From positions 496,001-560,000 of the forward strand of contig NZ_FZQR01000004.1 in NCBI RefSeq assembly GCF_900199455.1: DNA of 64,000 nt, written 5' to 3'. Below, piece after piece: positions 47,523-58,744 of this stretch. The translations under genes were made by a program, and so were the position numbers. Within the stretch, counting starts at the first letter, position 1, and the number at the start of each line of letters is the position of its first letter. This stretch comes from Mesorhizobium carmichaelinearum (GTDB lineage: Bacteria; Pseudomonadota; Alphaproteobacteria; Rhizobiales; Rhizobiaceae). The notes beneath the pieces were generated by a model. It saw nothing but the letters and a program-made list of their open reading frames with translations. It did not search any database and was not told where the DNA came from.

Positions 47523-48851
47523 TCAGCGCTTGGCGATCGGCACGTAGTCGCGCTCCGGCGCTCCGGTGTAGAGCTGGCGCGGGCGGCCGATCTTCTGGCG
47601 CGGGTCCTCGATCATTTCCTTCCACTGCGCGATCCAGCCGACGGTGCGGGCGACCGCGAACAGCACGGTGAACATGGTGGTGGGGAAGCCCAGCGCCTTC
47701 AGCGTGATGCCGGAATAGAAGTCGACATTCGGATAGAGCTTCTTCTCGATGAAATAGGGATCGGTCAGCGCGATCTTTTCCAGTTCCATGGCGATGTCGA
47801 GCAGCGGATCGTCCTTGATGCCGAGTTCGCCCAGCACTTCGTGCGCCGTCTTCTGCATGATTTTCGCACGCGGATCGTAGTTCTTGTAGACGCGGTGGCC
47901 AAAGCCCATCAGCCGGAACGGGTCGTTCTTGTCCTTGGCGCGGGCGATGAATTCCGGGATGTGATCGACATGGCCGATCTCGCCCAGCATGTTGAGCGCC
48001 GCTTCATTGGCGCCGCCATGGGCCGGGCCCCATAGGCAAGCGATGCCGGCGGCGATGCAGGCGAATGGGTTGGCGCCCGACGAGCCGGCGAGGCGAACCG
48101 TCGAGGTCGAGGCATTCTGCTCGTGATCGGCGTGCAGGATGAAGATGCGCTCCATGGCGCGCGCCAGCACCGGGTTGATCTTGTACTCTTCGCACGGCAC
48201 GGCAAAGCACATATGCAGGAAGTTTGCCGCGAAACCGAGATCGTTCTTCGGGTAAATAAAGGGCTGGCCGATGTGGTACTTGTAGGCCATTGCCGCGATC
48301 GTCGGCATCTTGGCGATCAGCCGCATGGAAGCGACCATGCGCTGGTAGGGATCGGAGATGTCGGTGGAGTCGTGATAGAAGGCCGACAGCGCGCCGACCA
48401 CGCCGCACATCACCGCCATCGGGTGCGCGTCGCGGCGGAAGCCGGTGAAGAAGCGCGACATCTGCTCGTGCACCATTGTGTGGCGCGTCACACGGTAATC
48501 GAAATCGTCCTTCTGCGCCTTGGTCGGCAGTTCGCCGTAGAGCAGGAGATAGCAGACTTCGAGGAAGTCGCCGTGTTCGGCCAGCTGGTCGATCGGATAG
48601 CCACGATGGAGAAGAATACCGGCATCGCCGTCGATGAAGGTGATCTCGGACTCGCAACTCGCGGTCGAGGTGAAGCCGGGATCGTAGGTGAAGGCACCGG
48701 TCGTGCTGTAGAGCGAGGCGATGTCGATGACATCAGGCCCGACGGAGCCGCTTCGCACCTTGAATTCATGGGTCTTGCCGGCGAATTCAAGCGTTGCGAT
48801 AGCCTCTTGGTTCGCGCCGCCCACATCCAGTTTTTTCGCAGCTTCGGTCAT
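47523..48851 (-). CDS. gltA: Citrate synthase
   Basis: 442 residues, gram-negative type II length. Catalytic His in [15 protein letters not shown], His in [15 protein letters not shown], and Asp in [11 protein letters not shown]. It condenses oxaloacetate with acetyl-CoA. Convergent with lpxB, 31 bp apart. The 183-bp gap to gltX contains no supported gene and must hold its promoter. Confidence 0.97.
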   Translation of the reverse strand: MTEAAKKLDVGGANQEAIATLEFAGKTHEFKVRSGSVGPDVIDIASLYSTTGAFTYDPGFTSTASCESEITFIDGDAGILLHRGYPIDQLAEHGDFLEVCYLLLYGELPTKAQKDDFDYRVTRHTMVHEQMSRFFTGFRRDAHPMAVMCGVVGALSAFYHDSTDISDPYQRMVASMRLIAKMPTIAAMAYKYHIGQPFIYPKNDLGFAANFLHMCFAVPCEEYKINPVLARAMERIFILHADHEQNASTSTVRLAGSSGANPFACIAAGIACLWGPAHGGANEAALNMLGEIGHVDHIPEFIARAKDKNDPFRLMGFGHRVYKNYDPRAKIMQKTAHEVLGELGIKDDPLLDIAMELEKIALTDPYFIEKKLYPNVDFYSGITLKALGFPTTMFTVLFAVARTVGWIAQWKEMIEDPRQKIGRPRQLYTGAPERDYVPIAKR

Positions 48852-49034
48852 TGCAAACTCCTTCTTGTTTCCTCATGCCGGCAAAGGCAAATTCTGCAGA
48901 GCGACACGTCGAAATCACCGCAATGCGCGTATTCGCCACCGCATTTTAGGAGGTGCGTGCCAGATTGGGCCAGAACCTAATGTTGCACTGCGAAACGCGC
49001 CTTTCAATGCCAATCTTCTTGGGCCAGTTTGCTC

Positions 49035-50459
49035 CTAATCGATTTGATCCGCTATGCGCGCCAGGCTTTCCTCGCGCCCAAGCACGGCAAGCACGTCGAA
49101 CACGCCCGGCGAGGTGCTTTTCCCGGTCAGCGCGGCCCGCAGGGGCTGGGCCACGGCGCCCAGCTTATGGCCACCGGCCAGCGCATAGTCGCGGATCGCG
49201 GCTTCCGCCGCGGCAGCCGTCCAGTCGTCCGAAACCGCGTTCAAAGCTTCGTGAGCGCCACGCAGGATCTTGCGGGCATCGTCATTGAGCAGGAGCGCGG
49301 CCTTGTCGTCGACCGACAGCGGCCGCGTGGCAAACAGGAAGGCGGCGCCGTCGACGAGCTCGACCAGCGTCTTGGCGCGCTCCTTCAGGCCTGGAAGGGC
49401 CGCCAGCAACTGGGCCTTGTTCCTGTCGTTGAGACGCGCGGCTATCGCCGGGCCACCTTCGAGATAGGGCAGAGTGGCGATGAAGATATCGAACAGCTCG
49501 GGGTCGGCCATGCGGCGCATATGCGCGCCGTTGATCGCCTCCAGCTTGGCGAAGTCGAAGCGGGCCGCTCCCTTGTTGACGTCGCCGATGTCGAACCATG
49601 AGATCATGTCCTTGATCGACATGATCTCGTCGTCGCCATGGCTCCAGCCCAGCCGCGCCAAGTAATTGAGCAGCGCCTCCGGCAGGTAGCCCATGGCGCG
49701 ATAGGCTTCGACGCCGAGTGCGCCGTGGCGCTTCGACAGCTTGGAGCCGTCGGCGCCATGGATCAGCGGGATGTGCGACATCGACGGCACATCCCAGCCC
49801 ATGGCGTTGTAGATCACGGTCTGGCGGGCGGCGTTGGTCAGATGGTCGTCGCCACGAATGATGTGGGTGACGTCCATGTCATGGTCGTCGACGACGACGG
49901 CATGCATGTAGGTCGGGTTGCCGTCCGAGCGCAGGATGATGAAGTCGTCGAGATCCTTGTTGGGGAAGCGCACCTCGCCCTGGACGCGGTCGTGCACGAC
50001 CGTCTCGCCCTCGGTTGGCGCCTTGATGCGGATGGCGCCCTTGACGCCTGCAGGCGCCTCAGAGGGGTCGCGATCGCGCCACTGGCCGTTATAGCGCGGC
50101 GGCAGGCCCTTGGCACGCGCGGCCTCACGCATCGCCTCCAGCTCGGCCGGCGTCTCGTAGCTGTGGTAGGCCTTGCCCAGACGCACGAGTTCCTCCGCCA
50201 CCTCGCGATGGCGCGGCGCACGCTCAAACTGCGAGATGGCCTCGCCGTCCCAGGAAAGCCCAAGCCAGGTCAGCCCGTCCAGAATGGCTTGGGTAGCCGC
50301 CTCGTTGAAGCGTTCGCGGTCGGTATCCTCGATGCGCAGTACCATCGTGCCGCCGGTGTGCTTGGCGTACAGCCAGTTGAACAGCGCCGTGCGCGCGCCA
50401 CCGATATGCAGATAGCCGGTGGGCGAGGGGGCAAAACGGGTGACGACCTTGTCGGACAT
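49035..50459 (-). CDS. gltX: Glutamate--tRNA ligase
   Basis: 474 residues from ATG 50459. The HIGH-like motif is in [17 protein letters not shown] near residue 10, and KMSKS appears as GSKLSKRHG. With gatCA in the same window, a non-discriminating enzyme charging tRNA(Gln) too is plausible, since Gat converts the product. Divergent from comEC. Confidence 0.96.
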   Translation of the reverse strand: MSDKVVTRFAPSPTGYLHIGGARTALFNWLYAKHTGGTMVLRIEDTDRERFNEAATQAILDGLTWLGLSWDGEAISQFERAPRHREVAEELVRLGKAYHSYETPAELEAMREAARAKGLPPRYNGQWRDRDPSEAPAGVKGAIRIKAPTEGETVVHDRVQGEVRFPNKDLDDFIILRSDGNPTYMHAVVVDDHDMDVTHIIRGDDHLTNAARQTVIYNAMGWDVPSMSHIPLIHGADGSKLSKRHGALGVEAYRAMGYLPEALLNYLARLGWSHGDDEIMSIKDMISWFDIGDVNKGAARFDFAKLEAINGAHMRRMADPELFDIFIATLPYLEGGPAIAARLNDRNKAQLLAALPGLKERAKTLVELVDGAAFLFATRPLSVDDKAALLLNDDARKILRGAHEALNAVSDDWTAAAAEAAIRDYALAGGHKLGAVAQPLRAALTGKSTSPGVFDVLAVLGREESLARIADQID

Positions 50460-50561
50460 GGAACTCTCGGAAACCATCTGAAGCGGGGTGCGGCTGCGCG
50501 GACTTTCGCGCGCCCGGCGTTCATGTAGCATAGGGCGTCAGGGGTGCAAGGGGCAGACCCG

Positions 50562-53018
50562 ATGGCTGGACGAGGCCGGGGCTCGGAACAGGGCGAGGAC
50601 GCCAGTGTTGGCGTCAGCGAACGGTCCCTGTTTGCGATTCCGCCGCCAACCTCACTGCCGCCATCACCTCTCGTGCCTGCGCCCGGCAGCCAGCCGCTGC
50701 AGGCGGATATCCCAGCGCCACTTCCGTCCCCTGTCTCGGGCCGGATTGTGCGCGTCCGGCGGCAACTCGGCCAGGTTTCCTTACCTCGCCTGCGCCGCGG
50801 TGTGGCGACGGCAGCGGAGCTCGAGCTTGACCGAGGCGTCGCCTTCCTGCTGGTGCCGGTCTGCCTGGCCACTGGCGCGATCGGCTACTATTCGCTGGCG
50901 GCGGAGCCTGATTTTGCAAAGCCTGTCGCGGTCGTCATGCTGTTGGCAATCTGCGCGCTTGTTTCGCGCTCCTGGCCGAAAACCCATCTGGGCTTCATGG
51001 CGGCATTGCTGTGCGCGCTTGGCCTGCTTGCCGCAAAGGTCGAGACATGGCGGGCGGACACCCAGATGCTGGGTTCGGAAATCTCGACGCAGGTGACCGG
51101 CCGCGTCGTTTCGCTCGACCGGATGGAGACTGGGCGCATCCGGCTGACCATCGACGTGACGTCGACCGCGCGACCGACATTGCGCTATGCGCCGGAAAGG
51201 GTGCGGCTTTCGGCGCGAAATATTCCGGCGGAAATGACTGCTGGCTCCCTTGTCACCGGCTATGCCAAACTGTTGCCGCCGACCGGTCCGGTGCGGCCGG
51301 ACAGCTACGATTTCTCCTTCGACAGCTATTTCGCAGGCATTGGCGGCAGCGGCTTCTTTCTCGGCAATCCAAAGCTTGTCGCAGCCGATGATGGTGAGAT
51401 GCCGCTCACGGTCCGCCTTTTCTCCGGGATAGAAAATGCCCGTGAAGCCATAGCCGACCATATCCGGGCCACCGTCGGTGGTGCTGAAGGCGAGATCGCG
51501 GCTGCACTGATTGTCGGCGTGCGTGCCGGCATTCCCGATGAAATCAATGAGGCGATGCGGCGTACCGGCATCTATCACATCATCTCGATTTCCGGACTGC
51601 ATATGGCGCTGGTTGCCGGCACCATCATGGGTTTGCTGCGCGGCGCTTTCGCGCTGTTGCCGGATTTTTCCGCGCGTCGGCCGGTGAAGAAATACGCGGC
51701 CGCCGCGGCCCTGTTCTCGATCGCCGCCTATCTCGTCATTTCGGGTGTCGTCGTCGCCGCCGAACGCAGCTTCATCATGCTGGCGGTGATGCTGATTGCC
51801 GTGCTGTTTGATCGCGCGGCGCTGACGATGCGCAATTTGGCGATCTCGGCGATCGCCGTCATCGTGGTCTCGCCGCACGAAGTCGTCGGCCCAAGCTTCC
51901 AGATGTCGTTCGCGGCGACCGCGGCGCTGGTCGGTGCCTATGCCGGCTGGGCGGATCACCACGCGGGAAAGGTAAGACCGCCTCCTCCAAAGCGATCCTT
52001 GCCCGGATTCCTGACGCGAAAATTCCTGCTGGCGACGGGCGGATTGGCGATGACCTCCGTCATAGCCGGCAGCGCCACGGCGCTGTTTGCCATCTGGCAT
52101 TTCCAGCGTGTGTCGCCGCTCAGCCTGTTCGCCAATCTGGCTGTCATGCCGATCGTGTCAGTCGTGATGTTCCTGGCCGTTGCCAGCGCGTTGCTGATGC
52201 CGTTCGGATTGGATGCGCCGACGCTTTACCTGATGGGCAAAGGTCTGACGGCGATGATCGCCATATCCGCGTGGATATCGGAACGCTCCCCGGTCGATGC
52301 GGTCGGGCTGATCTCGCAGCAATCCGTACTGCTGGTGACCATCGCCCTGGTCATCGCCACGATGGCGACGACCTGGCTGCGGCTCGCAGCAGTGCCATTC
52401 GCGCTTGCCGGCCTGCTGACGGTGGCGGATACGCGCACGCCGGATGTGCTGATCTCGGAAGATGCGCGGCTGGTCGCGCTGCCGATCGGCGGCGGCGAAC
52501 TCGCGGTCAGCCGGGCTCGTCCGAACGAGTTCACCGTCGACAATTGGAAACGCGCGCTGACATCCGAAACCATCGTCGTGCCGGAGATGTTCAGCAAGGC
52601 GGATGGGCAATTCGACATTGCCGATGCGGTCAACCTGCCGCCGGGAGCGCCATTCTATTGCACGGATGGCGTCTGTCTTGCCCGGCACCCGTCCGGCGCG
52701 ATCATCGCGCATGTCGAAGACCGCAAGGACACCTGGAAGGCCTGCGGTTTTGCCGATCTGATCGTCGTCAATGACGCGACGGGCTATGATGCCTGCCACA
52801 ATCCGCTGGTTCTTGTCGTCACCAAACGGCAACTGGCCCGCAAAGGCAGTGCCGCCGTCTTCTTTGACCGCCAATCGGCGACCGGTCCGCCAATTGTCAG
52901 CTTCGCGGTGGACGGGCCGTATCGGCCCTGGCACGCACAGCGAAAATATTCACGTGAGGCGAGGGGGCTGCCGCCATGGCGCAAACCCGAAGAGCCGGCT
53001 GCCGTTCCCGCTCAGTAG
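50562..53018 (+). CDS. comEC: ComEC/Rec2 family competence membrane protein, no obvious beta-lactamase domain
   Basis: 818 residues from ATG 50562, with AAGGGG 8 bases upstream. A low-complexity Pro-rich N-terminus is followed by two to three helices, a DUF4131 region and a competence domain with about eight helices ([20 protein letters not shown]). The last 190 residues lack the HxHxDH motif of the metallo-beta-lactamase domain found in many ComEC. It would form the DNA-uptake channel; dprA is also here. The 3' end overlaps lexA by 7 bases. Confidence 0.92.
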   Translation: MAGRGRGSEQGEDASVGVSERSLFAIPPPTSLPPSPLVPAPGSQPLQADIPAPLPSPVSGRIVRVRRQLGQVSLPRLRRGVATAAELELDRGVAFLLVPVCLATGAIGYYSLAAEPDFAKPVAVVMLLAICALVSRSWPKTHLGFMAALLCALGLLAAKVETWRADTQMLGSEISTQVTGRVVSLDRMETGRIRLTIDVTSTARPTLRYAPERVRLSARNIPAEMTAGSLVTGYAKLLPPTGPVRPDSYDFSFDSYFAGIGGSGFFLGNPKLVAADDGEMPLTVRLFSGIENAREAIADHIRATVGGAEGEIAAALIVGVRAGIPDEINEAMRRTGIYHIISISGLHMALVAGTIMGLLRGAFALLPDFSARRPVKKYAAAAALFSIAAYLVISGVVVAAERSFIMLAVMLIAVLFDRAALTMRNLAISAIAVIVVSPHEVVGPSFQMSFAATAALVGAYAGWADHHAGKVRPPPPKRSLPGFLTRKFLLATGGLAMTSVIAGSATALFAIWHFQRVSPLSLFANLAVMPIVSVVMFLAVASALLMPFGLDAPTLYLMGKGLTAMIAISAWISERSPVDAVGLISQQSVLLVTIALVIATMATTWLRLAAVPFALAGLLTVADTRTPDVLISEDARLVALPIGGGELAVSRARPNEFTVDNWKRALTSETIVVPEMFSKADGQFDIADAVNLPPGAPFYCTDGVCLARHPSGAIIAHVEDRKDTWKACGFADLIVVNDATGYDACHNPLVLVVTKRQLARKGSAAVFFDRQSATGPPIVSFAVDGPYRPWHAQRKYSREARGLPPWRKPEEPAAVPAQ

Positions 53019-53749
53019 CGCCGGATCAGCCCGACCAGCTTGCCTTGCACCTTGACCCTGTCCGGCCCGAAAATGCGCGTCTCGTAGGCCGGGTTGGCGG
53101 CTTCAAGCGCAATCGAGGCGCCCTTGCGGCGGAACCGCTTCAATGTCGCTTCCTCTTCGTCGACCAGCGCTACGACGATCTCGCCCGGGCTCGCCGTATC
53201 GGCGTTGCGGATAATGACCGTGTCGCCATCGAAGATGCCAGCCTCGATCATCGAGTCGCCCTTGACCTCCAGCGCATAGTGCTCGCCACCCGTGATCATG
53301 TCCGGCGGCACCGAGATGGAATGCGTCTGATGCTGGATGGCATCGATCGGCACACCGGCGGCGATGCGGCCCATCACCGGGATCGACACGGCGGAAACCG
53401 CGTCGTCATCATTGCCGGCCGCGGGCAAGCGTGATGGCGCCGGCTTGATCTGGCGGCCAAGGCCGCCCTGACCGAGACTGCCCTGAATGACGCTTGGCGA
53501 GAATTTCTTTGCCGCGTTGAGGCCCGGCGCGATCGAATCCGGCAACCGCAGCACTTCCAGCGCTCGCGCCCGATTGGGCAGCCGGCGAATGAAGCCGCGT
53601 TCCTCCAGTGCCGTGATCAGGCGATGGATGCCTGACTTGGAGGCGAGATCGAGCGCTTCCTTCATCTCGTCGAAGGAAGGCGGAATGCCGCTTTCCTTCA
53701 GCCGTTCATGAATGAACATCAGCAGTTCATGTTGCTTGCGTGTCAGCAT
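53012..53749 (-). CDS. lexA: LexA repressor
   Basis: 245 residues from ATG 53749. The N-terminal winged helix ([31 protein letters not shown]) precedes a self-cleavage domain: Ala-Gly site in [11 protein letters not shown], Ser in [11 protein letters not shown] and Lys in [11 protein letters not shown]. It represses SOS genes by binding GTTC-N7-GTTC in alphaproteobacteria; one such site lies 72 bp upstream of its own start. It convergently overlaps comEC by 7 bases. Confidence 0.97.
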   Translation of the reverse strand: MLTRKQHELLMFIHERLKESGIPPSFDEMKEALDLASKSGIHRLITALEERGFIRRLPNRARALEVLRLPDSIAPGLNAAKKFSPSVIQGSLGQGGLGRQIKPAPSRLPAAGNDDDAVSAVSIPVMGRIAAGVPIDAIQHQTHSISVPPDMITGGEHYALEVKGDSMIEAGIFDGDTVIIRNADTASPGEIVVALVDEEEATLKRFRRKGASIALEAANPAYETRIFGPDRVKVQGKLVGLIRRY

Positions 53750-53820
53750 GGCGGCCCCCAAGGCATTGAACGAAGGGTGTGAACCAGAATCGAAAAACAA
53801 ACCCAGAACAAACCCTATCT

Positions 53821-53835
53821 GTTCCAGTTGTGTTC
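53821..53835 (-). promoter_or_regulatory. LexA SOS box upstream of lexA
   Basis: GTTC-CAGTTGT-GTTC on the plus strand is a perfect match to the alphaproteobacterial SOS box GTTC-N7-GTTC, 72 bp upstream of the lexA start. It implies autoregulation. Confidence 0.88.
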
Positions 53836-54130
53836 TGCAACTGTTTAAAGTTTAGTGAATTCGTTAAGGCGTCTGAAATTATTTGGCCCGGCAACAGGCG
53901 GTGTTCGATGCCTGCCTGCCGTCGCGCGATGCGCTTGCCGGCTTTGAAATTGTTTTGGTTAATGGCCTGTGGCCCTATCCTGTCCCGAGGTCTGGCATCA
54001 GTAGCCGATAAAGCTCGATGAGAGGTTTTCTCCTTTCACCAATCCTTGGCCTGCCGTGAACGAAACGAAGCCAAAATGCCAACTTAGCCGCGAAATTGCC
54101 ATGCCGGCTTTGGTCCGTGATCCCGTTGCG
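53836..54130. other. Intergenic stretch between the lexA promoter and the GntR gene
   Basis: About 295 bp upstream of the SOS box and downstream of the GntR stop. No supported gene, tRNA or clear repeat. It is the left junction of the kynurenine block; no direct repeat or integrase fragment was seen by eye. Confidence 0.4.
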
Positions 54131-54865
54131 CTACCGCTTATTTATGCTGCCGTCGCCGGCATGGACATAGACATGCAGCGTATAGCCGATATGGGCGATC
54201 ATCAGGGTTTTCGCGCGCTCGATGTTACGATCCAGTGCCGCCTCCATGAGCGCGGTGTGATGTTCGATTGCGACCGCCTGGCGCAACGCCTCCACGGCCT
54301 CCTCGTAACCATGCTGCAGGCCGGCCGCCGCCCGCAGCGTTGGCGCCAAGCCGAGAAAACGGTGATGGCGACGCAATTGATCCGCGATCGTGGAATGGAA
54401 GGTCAGCAGCCAGGGGGATGCTGCCGCACTGAGCAGTGCCGCGTGGAAAGCCTCGTGCTTTTCATCCCATTCGTCGACCACTTCGTCGGATGGATCGTCG
54501 ACAGCGGTCTTGCAACGCGACAGCCGGTAATGGGCGGCGACGACCGCGTTTTCCCAATCGTGGCCACCTTTCTCGATCGATTCCTGAAGCAGTGGCAGTT
54601 CGACGACGCACCTGGCGCGCGACAGGTCTTCCAATTCGGTGCGCGAAACCGGAGCAACGGCAAAGCCGCGATTGCTGATGGAAGTCACCAGGCGCTCCGC
54701 CTCCAGTCGCGACAGCGCTTCGCGCAACGGCGTCCAGCCAATGCCATAACTGTTGCGCAACGCGCTGAGCTTGAGCGGCGCGCCGGGCCGCAGACGGGTC
54801 GTGAGGATATCGCGACGCAGCAGCCTGTAGGCCGCTTCCGTCTTCGAGAGTCCTTCGTCCAGCAT
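54131..54865 (-). CDS. GntR family regulator, FadR/FCD type
   Basis: 244 residues from ATG 54865; a TTG at 54895 is an alternative. A winged helix (about 1-75; TEAAYRLLRRDILTTRLRPGAPLKLSALRNSYGIGWTPLREALSRLEAERLV) is followed by an all-helical FCD ligand domain with His residues suited to metal binding. It is divergent from kynU with palindromic AT-rich sites between, so it likely controls the kynurenine genes. Known kyn regulators are often Lrp-type; this one differs. Confidence 0.9.
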   Translation of the reverse strand: MLDEGLSKTEAAYRLLRRDILTTRLRPGAPLKLSALRNSYGIGWTPLREALSRLEAERLVTSISNRGFAVAPVSRTELEDLSRARCVVELPLLQESIEKGGHDWENAVVAAHYRLSRCKTAVDDPSDEVVDEWDEKHEAFHAALLSAAASPWLLTFHSTIADQLRRHHRFLGLAPTLRAAAGLQHGYEEAVEALRQAVAIEHHTALMEAALDRNIERAKTLMIAHIGYTLHVYVHAGDGSINKR

Positions 54866-54897
54866 CGTTGTCCCAGCCTTAGACTGCCACGCCAAAG

Positions 54898-54969
54898 ATT
54901 ATATATGAAAGCCTTCTATGGCGTAAATTATATATAATGTTTGACAGGGTCTGGCAGACTGCCCATGAT
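54898..54969. promoter_or_regulatory. Divergent GntR-kynU promoter and operator region
   Basis: ATTATATATAAT (54927-54938) is a perfect 12-bp palindrome. An imperfect copy, ATTATATATGAA, starts at 54898, 29 bp away. Directly after the perfect site comes a promoter TTGACA (54941-54946), 17 bp, CATGAT (54964-54969) reading toward kynU. The palindrome also provides -10-like TATAAT on either strand. Confidence 0.6.
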
Positions 54970-55033
54970 CGGCCAGCCGATTTTCACCTGACGTGTTCAT
55001 CTGGGCGCGCCTATACGCGAAGGACAATCGATC

Positions 55034-56281
55034 ATGCGTGCACCGCTCGATCTCGCAGCAGTCGAAGCCATGGATGCTGCGGATCCGCTACGCGCCATGC
55101 GCGATCGGTTCATTCTGCCGGAAGGTGTGATCTATCTCGACGGCAATTCGCTGGGTGCTGCGGCCCCCGCCGTCTTCAACGAGCTGGAGAAGGCGGCGAC
55201 GCAGGAGTGGGCGCAGGACCTCATCCGCGCCTGGAACACCGCCGGCTGGTTCGATATGCCGGTCGCGCTTGGCGACCAGCTTGGGCGGCTGATCGGCGCC
55301 GCTTCGGGCCAGACGGTGGTCTGCGACACGACCTCGATCAACATCTACAAGGTGCTGCATGCGGCCCTTGGCATGCGGCCGAACCGATCGGTCATCGTCG
55401 CCGAGGGCGACAGTTTCCCAACCGACCTCTACATGGCCGAAGGCGTGGCCTCGACGCGGCCGGGCACGGTGCTGCGGCTCGAAGGCGTCGATGCGCCCAA
55501 CATTGAGGAACTGATCGATGAGCGCGTCGCGGTCATCCTGGTCAACCACGTCAATTACAAAACCGGACAATTGCGCGACATGGCCGCGCTGACGTGCAAG
55601 GCTCACCAGGTCGGCGCTCTGATCGTCTGGGATCTCTGCCACACCGCCGGCGCCTTGCCGGTCGAGCTCGATGCGGCGAATGCCGATTTCGCCATCGGCT
55701 GCACCTACAAATATCTCAATGGCGGTCCAGGCGCGCCGGCCTTCATCTATGCCGCGAAACGCCATCACGACGATGTCCACCAGCCGCTGAGCGGCTGGTG
55801 GGGCCATGCGCGGCCCTTCGCTTTTGAGCAAAGCTATACGGCCGGCAGCGGCATCCGCCGATTCCTGTGCGGCACGCAGCCAGTGCTGTCGATGCGGGCG
55901 CTGAAAGGGGCGCTGGATATCTGGGACGATGTCGACATGGCGGCGGTGCGCAAGAAGAGCATCGCGCTCACCGACCTGTTCATCCAGCTCGTCGAAGCCA
56001 GATGCGGCGCCTACGGCCTCGAACTCGAAGGTCCGCGCGACGGCAATGCGCGCGGCAGCCAGGTGTCGTTCCTCCATCCGCATGGCTACCAGGTGATGCG
56101 GGCCCTGATCGAGCGCGGCGTGATCGGCGACTTCCGCGCGCCGTCAACCATCCGCTTCGGCTTCACGCCGCTCTATGTCGGCTACAAGGACGTCTGGCAG
56201 GCGGTCGAGGTGCTTGAGGACATCCTGCGCAGCAGCACCTGGCAGGAAGCGCGTTTTGCGGTCAAGACGGCAGTGACATAA
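55034..56281 (+). CDS. kynU: Kynureninase
   Basis: 415 residues, with GAAGGA upstream of ATG 55034. The fold-type I PLP pattern is clear: IYLDGNSLGAAAP near the start, WDLCHTAGALPVELD, and the PLP Lys in GCTYKYLNGGPGAPAF. It cleaves L-kynurenine to anthranilate and alanine. It is convergent with kynA (4 bp between stops) and divergent from the GntR gene. Confidence 0.95.
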   Translation: MRAPLDLAAVEAMDAADPLRAMRDRFILPEGVIYLDGNSLGAAAPAVFNELEKAATQEWAQDLIRAWNTAGWFDMPVALGDQLGRLIGAASGQTVVCDTTSINIYKVLHAALGMRPNRSVIVAEGDSFPTDLYMAEGVASTRPGTVLRLEGVDAPNIEELIDERVAVILVNHVNYKTGQLRDMAALTCKAHQVGALIVWDLCHTAGALPVELDAANADFAIGCTYKYLNGGPGAPAFIYAAKRHHDDVHQPLSGWWGHARPFAFEQSYTAGSGIRRFLCGTQPVLSMRALKGALDIWDDVDMAAVRKKSIALTDLFIQLVEARCGAYGLELEGPRDGNARGSQVSFLHPHGYQVMRALIERGVIGDFRAPSTIRFGFTPLYVGYKDVWQAVEVLEDILRSSTWQEARFAVKTAVT

Positions 56282-56285
56282 GACG

Positions 56286-57122
56286 TCAAAGCCGGGTCCG
56301 GACTGTCCACAATTCGGGAAACAGGACGACCTCGAGCATCTTCTTCAGGTACGACGCCCCTGATGTGCCGCCGGTGCCGCGCTTCAGGCCGATGATGCGC
56401 TCGACCGTGGTGACATGGTTGAAGCGCCAGCGGCGGAAATAGTCCTCGAAATCGACCAGCTTTTCGGCCAGCTCATAGAACATCCAGTAGCGCTGCGGGT
56501 CGCGGTAGACGGTCTGCCAGGCGACCAGGACTTCTTCATTTTCGGTGCGCGTCTCCCGCCAGTCCGTGCGCCTGGCATCGGCGCCGATGTCGAACCCGTT
56601 GCGCGCCAGAAGCAGCAGCGCTTCATCGTAGAGGGACGGCTGGGCCAGGATCGCCTCCAGCTTGCCGGTGAGGTCCGGCCGGTGCTTGTGCGGCCCGAGC
56701 ATGGCAAGGTTGCGGTTGCCGGCCATGAACTCGATGGCGCGGTACTGCCAGGACTGGAAGCCCGAGGACTGGCCGAGCGCGTCGCGGAACTCGGTGTATT
56801 CGCTTGGGGTCATGGTGCGCAGCACGTCCCAGGCATTGTTCAACTGCTCGAAAATGCGGGCGACGCGCGACAGCATCTTGAAGCTCGGCTCAAGCCGGTC
56901 GGCACGGATGGAGCGGATCGCGGCACCGATTTCGTGCAGAGCGAGCTTCATCCAGAGTTCAGATGTCTGGTGCTGGATGATGAACAGCATCTCGTCATGC
57001 GCCGACGACAGCGGCGTCTGTGCCTCCAGCACTTTCTCCAGATGCAGATAGTCGCTGTAGGACATGCGCTCCTTGAACGACATCTGTGCGCCTTCGGACG
57101 CCGGATCGTAGGGCTCCCTCAA
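56286..57122 (-). CDS. kynA: Tryptophan 2,3-dioxygenase
   Basis: 278 residues from TTG 57122, supported by GGAG seven bases upstream and by the family start [14 protein letters not shown] 57083 is the alternative. [36 protein letters not shown] (heme and substrate residues), and [25 protein letters not shown], with the heme-ligand His, are diagnostic. It opens the indole ring of tryptophan to N-formylkynurenine. Start overlaps the ligase stop by four bases (TTGA). Confidence 0.95.
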   Translation of the reverse strand: MREPYDPASEGAQMSFKERMSYSDYLHLEKVLEAQTPLSSAHDEMLFIIQHQTSELWMKLALHEIGAAIRSIRADRLEPSFKMLSRVARIFEQLNNAWDVLRTMTPSEYTEFRDALGQSSGFQSWQYRAIEFMAGNRNLAMLGPHKHRPDLTGKLEAILAQPSLYDEALLLLARNGFDIGADARRTDWRETRTENEEVLVAWQTVYRDPQRYWMFYELAEKLVDFEDYFRRWRFNHVTTVERIIGLKRGTGGTSGASYLKKMLEVVLFPELWTVRTRL

Positions 57123-58744
57123 TTGATTTTCTCCGTGCGCAGCCGGAAGCGCTGGATCTTGCCGGTCTGGGTCTTGGGCAAAGCGGCGATGAATTTGACC
57201 GAGCGCGGATATTTGTAGGGCGCGATCGTTGCCTTGACGTGGTCCTGCAGGCGCTTGACGGTCAACGCGTCCGGCGAGACGCCTTGCACAAGCACGACAT
57301 GCGCCTCGACGATCTGGCCGCGTTCGCCATCCTCGGCACCGATGACAGCGCATTCGGCGACATCGGGATGCGACAGCAGCGCTGCCTCGACCTCGGGGCC
57401 GGCAATGTTGTAGCCGGCGCTGACGATCATGTCGTCAGAACGCGCGGCGAAATGGAAGAAGCCGTCCTCGTCCTGGCTAAACGTGTCGCCGGTCAGGTTC
57501 CAGCCGTCGCGCACATACTCCTTCTGCCTGTCGTCGGCCATGTAGCGGCAGCCGGTCGGGCCGCGCACCGCCAGCCGCCCGGTCTCGCCGCGCGGCACCT
57601 CGCGCATCGCGTCATCGACGATGCGCGCCTCATAGCCGCCCACCGGCTTGCCGGTCGACGCCGGCTTCCTGTCGTCAAAGCGGTTGGAGATGAAGATGTG
57701 CAGCATTTCGGTGGCGCCGATGCCGTCGAGGATAGGCTTGCCGGTCTTCTCAGTCCATTCTTCGAAAACTGGAGCGGGCAAGGTCTCGCCGGCCGAAACG
57801 GCAACGCGCAGCGACGACAAATCGGCACCTTCATCCATGGCCTTCAACATGGCGCGGTAGGCGGTCGGCGCGGTGAAGGAAATCGTCGCTTTGTAGGTCT
57901 CGATGATGTGGATCATGTTGGGCGGCGTCGCCTGTTCCAGCAACGTTGCCGCGGCACCGAAGCGCAGGGGAAAGATGGCGAGCCCGCCAAGGCCGAAGGT
58001 GAAGGCCAGCGGCGGCGAGCCGACGAAGATATCGTCCGGCGTCACCTGGAGGATTTCACGGGCATAGGCGTCGGCGATGATGAGGAGGTCACGGTGGAAA
58101 TGCATGGTCGCCTTCGGCACGCCTGTCGTGCCCGAAGTGAAGCCGAGCAGGGCGACGTCGTCGCGGCCGGTGTTGACGGCGGTGAATGTGACCGGCTTGT
58201 CGAGCGCGATGCGGTCGAGCTCGGCGTCATGGTTGGCGGTGCCGTCAAAGCCGATCACCTGCTTCAGGAAGGCGCTGTCCTTGGCACAGGCGGTCATCTC
58301 GTCCATCAGCCTGGTGTCGCAGAGCGCGATGGTTATCTCCGCCTTGTCGACGATCTTGGTGAGTTCGCCGGCGCGCAGCATCGGCATGGTGTTGACGACG
58401 ACGGCGCCGACCTTGGTGGCGGCCAGCCAGCAGGCGACCATTGCGGGGTTGTTGGCGGAGCGGATCAGCACCCGGTTGCCCGGCTTGACGCCGTAATTCT
58501 CGACCAGCGCGTGGGCCAGCCTGTTGGTCCAGTCGGACAGTTCCTTGTAGGTGCGGCGGCGGCCATTGCCGATCAGGGCGGTATGATCGCCGAGGCCTTT
58601 CTCGACCAGCCTGTCGGTCAATTCGACGCCGGCGTTGAGGCGTTCAGGGTAGTCGAAGCCGTCGAGCAGGAAGTCCGGCCATTGATCCGGCGGCGGCAGA
58701 TGATCGCGCGTGAACGTGTCGATATGCGCTGAAGGCCCAAGCAT
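57119..58744 (-). CDS. 2-aminobenzoate-CoA ligase-like AMP-forming acyl-CoA synthetase
   Basis: 541 residues from ATG 58744. [18 protein letters not shown] is the AMP-binding motif, GATEMLHIF and the C-terminal [12 protein letters not shown] (catalytic Lys) follow. The start [18 protein letters not shown] resembles benzoate/2-aminobenzoate-CoA ligases. Next to kynU and kynA it would activate anthranilate to anthraniloyl-CoA for aerobic degradation. Substrate is inferred from context. It is cotranslated with kynA. Confidence 0.83.
   Translation of the reverse strand: MLGPSAHIDTFTRDHLPPPDQWPDFLLDGFDYPERLNAGVELTDRLVEKGLGDHTALIGNGRRRTYKELSDWTNRLAHALVENYGVKPGNRVLIRSANNPAMVACWLAATKVGAVVVNTMPMLRAGELTKIVDKAEITIALCDTRLMDEMTACAKDSAFLKQVIGFDGTANHDAELDRIALDKPVTFTAVNTGRDDVALLGFTSGTTGVPKATMHFHRDLLIIADAYAREILQVTPDDIFVGSPPLAFTFGLGGLAIFPLRFGAAATLLEQATPPNMIHIIETYKATISFTAPTAYRAMLKAMDEGADLSSLRVAVSAGETLPAPVFEEWTEKTGKPILDGIGATEMLHIFISNRFDDRKPASTGKPVGGYEARIVDDAMREVPRGETGRLAVRGPTGCRYMADDRQKEYVRDGWNLTGDTFSQDEDGFFHFAARSDDMIVSAGYNIAGPEVEAALLSHPDVAECAVIGAEDGERGQIVEAHVVLVQGVSPDALTVKRLQDHVKATIAPYKYPRSVKFIAALPKTQTGKIQRFRLRTEKIN

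Noticed and set aside
53750..53800. Longer LexA start at 53800
   Set aside because: LexA proteins begin MLTRKQ; the upstream 17 codons are not conserved and overlap the promoter region.
57086..58732. A 548-codon plus-strand frame
   Set aside because: Antisense to the CoA ligase; composition rich in Gly, His, Arg and Asp, and no recognisable motif.
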